The translations under genes and the position numbers were made by a program. The notes beneath the pieces were generated by a model. The model did not search any database. It saw only the letters and a program-made list of their open reading frames with translations, and had not been told where the DNA came from. A stretch of DNA of 64,000 nt from Rosellinia necatrix (Eukaryota > Ascomycota > Sordariomycetes > Xylariales > Xylariaceae): positions 1,674,001 through 1,738,000 of the forward strand of contig JAGYVD010000009.1 in the NCBI GenBank assembly GCA_021209875.1, in the 5' to 3' direction. Shown here one piece after another: positions 59,722-64,000 of this stretch (position 1 is the first letter of the stretch; every line of letters begins with the position of its first letter).

Positions 59722-60141
59722 ATGCCCGGACAACAGGAGAGTCTCTTTTATTACAAACACGACAAGTCGCCGGCTCTGCCTCCTCGGTACAACGTCACGA
59801 TGCGAATCCACACGTGCCAGCCATCCGAGCCGACCCCACTGTACAGCGCCCGGCTATACCACAACGTTCTGTGCACGTATCCAAAACAAAGCAGTTTCAA
59901 GAAAAATGGCGTACTGGTAGCAACCCGAACAAGTCGCAGCAAGACAGACCTGGGGATAGAGCATCAGGTGTTCTCGTGGGTAGGAGGAGAGGGACACATA
60001 CCAAACAAGCCCTTGTGTCATCATCATTTAGGCAGCATTTGTGTGAGTCGAGGCTACGGCAGAAGGAGAGTTGCTCACCGAAACACAATGCGTGGTAGTA
60101 GCCTACCTTCCGACACAAATGCTAAAAAATACCGGAGGTAA
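59722..60141 (+). CDS. doubtful hypothetical protein
   Basis: 139 codons from the ATG at 59722, preceded by an A/C-rich leader resembling a fungal 5' UTR with one short upstream ORF (59696-59719). The start MPGQQESLFYYKHDKSPALPPRYNV is plausible coding, but the second half is basic and featureless, and no domain is recognised. A missed intron is possible. Confidence 0.3.
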   Translation: MPGQQESLFYYKHDKSPALPPRYNVTMRIHTCQPSEPTPLYSARLYHNVLCTYPKQSSFKKNGVLVATRTSRSKTDLGIEHQVFSWVGGEGHIPNKPLCHHHLGSICVSRGYGRRRVAHRNTMRGSSLPSDTNAKKYRR

Positions 60142-60710
60142 TGCTGGCTAAATAATCGATATAATGAGGCTCTGGCCCCACGCAAGCCTACCTCGCTGTG
60201 TATGACTTACAACTTGGGTCTAAAATTATGAGTGTTCTGTATGGCTGAATGTGCTGAATGCGCTGAATGCTGCATTAAGTAAGATTGTGTAGGCAGGCAC
60301 TTACATGCCTGTTGAAGGTCGATGATGCCCACTACCTACCCAAGTTGGCAGGTGCTAGTCACCTGGCACCTACCGTGCAACTGAGCGTCCTTGACTCCTT
60401 CGGTATTTGCTTACCTTAGGTAGTTATTCACTTACCTGTGTAAGTCCCTAACCGAGGCAACCACTACACTAGTCAACTGGCTGGGGTCAACACCCACCCA
60501 TCATCATTACCTAGGACGACCTTACATGCCTACCTCAACGGCTTATAATTGAAGAACTTCCGCCCGGTCGAACCTTGCTGTGATTCATCATTTCTCAGTC
60601 CCTGCTCGTTTCAACAGGCTTCTGAGGAAGCTCTACCGTTTAATCAGCATGCTTTGTGCGTCGTAGCTGGGCTTCCCATCCCTTTGCTCCTAAAGCGAGC
60701 ATGGCCCCTC

Positions 60711-60738
60711 AGACCCTCGAGACCCTCGAGACCCTCGA
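60711..60738. repeat. 9-bp tandem repeat AGACCCTCG
   Basis: Three perfect head-to-tail copies. Confidence 0.85.
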
Positions 60739-62120
60739 GGTCAAAGGCTCTGGCTTTTATCCACACACGCGCGCACGGAGCCGACCTTTGTCGTGCCACA
60801 CGTGAAGTCGCTGGCATGATGATGGGGTGGTCCGACCGCTTCCTCCGTAGCCAAGACATCCATAATCGATCCCGAAAGCACGACAGGCAGTACGAGACTG
60901 CCGTCCATGAGGCAATTTTCTACCCCATCTTCCCTGCCATTAGTTGCGATCTGACATGGTAATCAGGAACTGTTCCTGCGACGGTTTGCACATTAATCAT
61001 TACACAATCATGATATCAATCCCCTACCACCGATATTTGCCACCCTGATTTGCCACCACCGATTTGCCGCCCAGCCGCCACCAATCTCGGTGGCCCCAGA
61101 TGCTGAGGATCGTCAGCCCCAATGATGAAACAAGAATTACCAGATTCGAGCAGTTTCTGCTCGTCCTGGAGCAGTGCTAGAAAGAAGTTGGGAGTCGGCT
61201 ATGGCTTCTTCGGCGCCACCAATTCCTGATCAACCATGAAAAATAAGGGGTGGTGAGAGAGCCAAAGCAAGAGCAAGACCAGGGCTACTTTAGTCTCATT
61301 TGGTACCTTGAGGATCGATATGATAAACAGTACCACTGTATGTCATGCGGTCCTTCTTTTGCCTAACAGATTCAACACAAGCCAATTGGAGGCGGACAGA
61401 TTCACTAAGACTCATCGATGATGAGGTGATACGCCAATACCCCCCCGTGCCTTTTAGAGAGCTTGCTCCATTTTCTCACCGCCACAACCAAGAGTGTCTG
61501 ACTGAGCTTCACGAATCGGTTTCATTCGTCAAAGGACTACAGTAATCTATTGATATGACAGCCCAGTCACCTTCTAATCACCCTTGTACAGCTACCATGT
61601 GAACATAGGCAGGCCCAATCAATATCGAGATATTGGTACTTCGGCTCCCTTGCATCAAATCTATCTGACGGCTAAAAGAAGGCAACATATTCGGGCACCG
61701 GGGCTGTATAAAACTGCCGTAGCACGAAAAACACACCGCCTATCTCAACCTCTGTAAGGGATGTCGAAATCTTTGGATACTGTTGCTCTGAGCGACGTGG
61801 CTAGTGAAGCGGGATTATATTCACGTATAGTGTTCGGTAGCTCGTGACCAATATTTACATCTCAGCCCTGTTCGTAATGTTGAAAATAGTGCGATGCCCA
61901 ATCATGACATGTCGAGTAAAACAAAAACAAAAATAATAGTAGATGAAAAGCTTCCCCTTTTACCTTTAATACAACCTGATCAGCACTTATATCAGCCCCT
62001 CTACCAAGACCGTGCTGTTATTTTCATTACCCGTTTCATGCAAATAATATGATCCAATAGTTGTCGTTGGTTGAGTGTGCAATATAATAGTTATCATTCT
62101 TCCCATCCCTTGGAAGGAGG

Positions 62121-62339
62121 TGTCAGGTGGATTACGCACATGGCGAGGCACTAGCTACCCTACGGTGTAGCTCTAGAGGCATATTGGTGTATATAGGGAC
62201 TGAAGGCCTCCCACCTTAGATGGAAGGCCCAGGAATCAGTGATATTGAGCCCTGCTGCCCCTATACTCAGCTATCTACTTGCGACTCGGCTGCTACCTTC
62301 TAGTGACTAGACCTCACTCTAGACACTCTTCATATGACA
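62121..62339 (+). mobile_element. intact solo LTR-like element, copy B
   Basis: 219 bp bounded by TGTCA and TGACA, a 5-bp terminal inversion of the TG...CA type, and flanked by perfect GGAGG duplications (62116-62120 and 62340-62344). These are the marks of an LTR-retrotransposon insertion reduced to one LTR. It is the best-preserved of four copies in the window. No coding capacity. A short non-autonomous element is an alternative. Confidence 0.8.
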
Positions 62340-62344
62340 GGAGG

Positions 62345-63254
62345 GTTACTAGTGCAGGAGTAGTTGACCACGGTCTATTTGTATAAGAATGCCAGCACTC
62401 GGAGATGAGCATCAATGACCTATTGGCTCGTGTGTTTAATTTTAATATCATACTATTTAAACGATAAGAAACGCTTGGGAGAGGCCACCCCGAAGCCAAT
62501 GATTAAACGTGCTCATCTTATAGTTGGTAATCGGATGAACAAGCATTACTGGCCAATAATTACATTCTCAGAATGACGCTCTATCGATCTGAGACCCCAT
62601 AGAACCCCCGTAAATCCACTCTCCAAGGCGGGAGGAGCCACTCGGCGGTTTCCTTGTGGCTCCGCGACTAACGCTAGCGACCTGGGAGGAAGCCAGGACG
62701 GCATCGATGTGAATATATAATTACAGCCGCGAAGTTAGTCCCGAAGTGTCGGATCTCAATGGAACTTCGTAAAGCATCACACTACGTACAGCTACAATCC
62801 TACGTACAGTAGTTGCAGGGTGAAAACCATCCATTGCTAGCATGCATATTTGCCCAAGGCAGAATGTAAAAGCAATCGCTGACAATGGATGAGAGGATGT
62901 AGCCCTGGTATTGTATAGTGAAACCTTGTCCATGTCATGATGCATGTAAACCCGAAATGCGGGAAGAATACAGAGCTGAGACGTTTCGATGTAGGCCGGC
63001 ATATCTTGTTCTTGGGTCATGGGGTCGGGTGGTCGTTTATAAACCTTACCCATGCATATATCATCTCCTTCGTCTTGTGTGGCGTATCAACAAATACACC
63101 GAATATGCAACCGCGCCCAACCCGCCTGACGTTTTTCCCCAGACCCAAAGGGTACAGGGGGGATTTACATGGCCGTTGTATAGGCCCAGCTTGCTTGTGA
63201 CAAGCTAGACAAAAGGCTGTTTCAGTTGCGTTGCTGCCGTACCTGGGGCGAGGG
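62345..63254. other. spacer without recognised genes
   Basis: Frames at 62721-63208 overlap on both strands with no family signal. Confidence 0.45.
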
Positions 63255-64000
63255 CATACTACAGTGGGTAAAATTAATTGACGACCAGATTCTGTTTTTA
63301 CACCTAAAATTACTTAAACTCACCTTTTTAACTGTTAAATTTCTATAAATATTTATATTAAAATAAAAAAATATAAAAATTATATTTAGATTTTTATTAA
63401 TATAACCTTTAAAATAGTTATTTTAAATTTTTTTTAATTTTTAAAGTATAGTTTTTTATTAGTTAAAAAATAGTACATTAAAATACTTAATATTAAAAAA
63501 CTTTAATAATTTTTTTTATGCTTAAAGAAAATCGGAAAAATAAACAAGCTTTAAATTTAAAATAATTATTTATAAAGCTATTATATATATGTCGCAGAGG
63601 AACAGATGAATCTTATGGGAACAGTGGAATTAGAGCCAAGCGATCAGTGCAGGCAAGTCAATTCAAGCTTATAATAGTGATCTATCTAGTTAAGTTGTAT
63701 TATACAGAAATGATCGGACTGGCCAGCTTATATATACAGCCCAGAAAAGATCATATCTTTCCTGCCCTGTGATTGGTCTGTTTAAGTGGATCGAGCTCAT
63801 ACAAGCCCGACCGCTCACCCCAACAGCCACTAACTTAGCCACAGGGCTCACTGCGGCACTTGGGCTGCGATCACCAGCCTTCTGCCAAGGCTATCCACTT
63901 CATCGTGACAATATAAAAACTATAAAAATTAAATAAATTTATTTTTAGCTTTTTTAATATTAACTTTTAAAAAATATTTAAAAATATATTAATATTTTTA
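63255..64000. other. extremely AT-rich block at right edge
   Basis: 63290-63589 and 63911-64000 are almost wholly A/T, with long A and T runs and abundant TA steps, as in heavily RIP-mutated transposon DNA of filamentous fungi. No coding capacity. Interrupted only by the insertion at 63590-63910. Confidence 0.75.
63590..63910. mobile_element. solo LTR-like insertion in AT-rich DNA
   Basis: 321 bp of normal base composition starting TGTCGCAG and ending CGTGACA, flanked by ATATA on both sides (63585-63589 and 63911-63915). TG...CA ends, a TGTC/GACA terminal inversion and an apparent 5-bp duplication fit a solo LTR. A TATA-like box (CTTATATATACAG, about 63727-63739) lies inside. Because the surroundings are AT-rich, the ATATA match alone is weak evidence; the abrupt composition change supports the boundaries. 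Confidence 0.6.

Larger units (their letters stand above)
58891..62120. other. gene-poor spacer
   Basis: Apart from the doubtful frame at 59722-60141, nothing is supported. Contains scattered TACCTACC units (59430-59490, 60330-60540), the 9-bp repeat at 60711-60738 and short CACCGATTTGCC direct repeats near 61025-61070. Confidence 0.45.

Overview
This window is nuclear DNA from a filamentous ascomycete (Pezizomycotina), most likely a Sordariomycete. Genes carry many short introns (about 50-150 nt) with GTRNGT donors, CTRAY-type branch sites and YAG acceptors, and reading frames stay intact only after splicing. Several products belong to families that are fungal or best known from fungi: a DUF3468 'tachykinin-family' regulator, an Och1-type GT32 mannosyltransferase, an Spd1/Dif1-type ribonucleotide reductase inhibitor and an Est1-like zinc-finger protein. 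Spacers are rich in the palindromic TACCTAGGTA repeat and show traces of RIP-like C-to-T mutation. I saw no bacterial-type operon, rRNA, tRNA or CRISPR array.

Layout. 1-6102 is a long spacer with TACCTAGG arrays and an AT-rich stretch. 6103-38561 is the gene-rich part: DUF3468 regulator (+), DUF3237 protein (+), small coiled-coil protein (+), two tentative hypothetical genes (-), Och1-like GT32 enzyme (+), mitochondrial AMP-binding acyl-CoA ligase (+), serine palmitoyltransferase small-subunit-like protein (-), LRR protein (-), phosducin-like Plp2 (-) divergent from ribosomal protein eS27 (+), ribonucleotide reductase inhibitor (+) convergent with a Gemin2/SIP1 homologue (-), and an unrecognised three-exon gene (-). 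38562-56100 is gene-poor. It includes an AT-rich island (about 42.0-46.6 kb) with decayed LTR-like repeats, one inserted inside another. 56618-58890 (-) encodes an Est1-like zinc-finger protein. From about 59 kb to the end the sequence is again gene-poor, with one clean solo LTR-like copy at 62.1 kb and another inserted in very AT-rich DNA at 63.6 kb.

The genes do not form an obvious pathway cluster. Most are housekeeping: translation (eS27), chaperone-assisted folding (Plp2), snRNP assembly (Gemin2), Golgi N-glycan extension (Och1-like), sphingolipid synthesis (SPT small subunit), fatty-acid activation and dNTP control. The most distinctive observations are the LTR-like repeat family with a nested insertion and target-site duplications altered at RIP-preferred CpA sites, paired MluI cell-cycle boxes upstream of an RNR inhibitor that carries a PIP box, and several small spliced genes visible only after joining exons by hand. 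I found no clear new defence or biosynthetic system.
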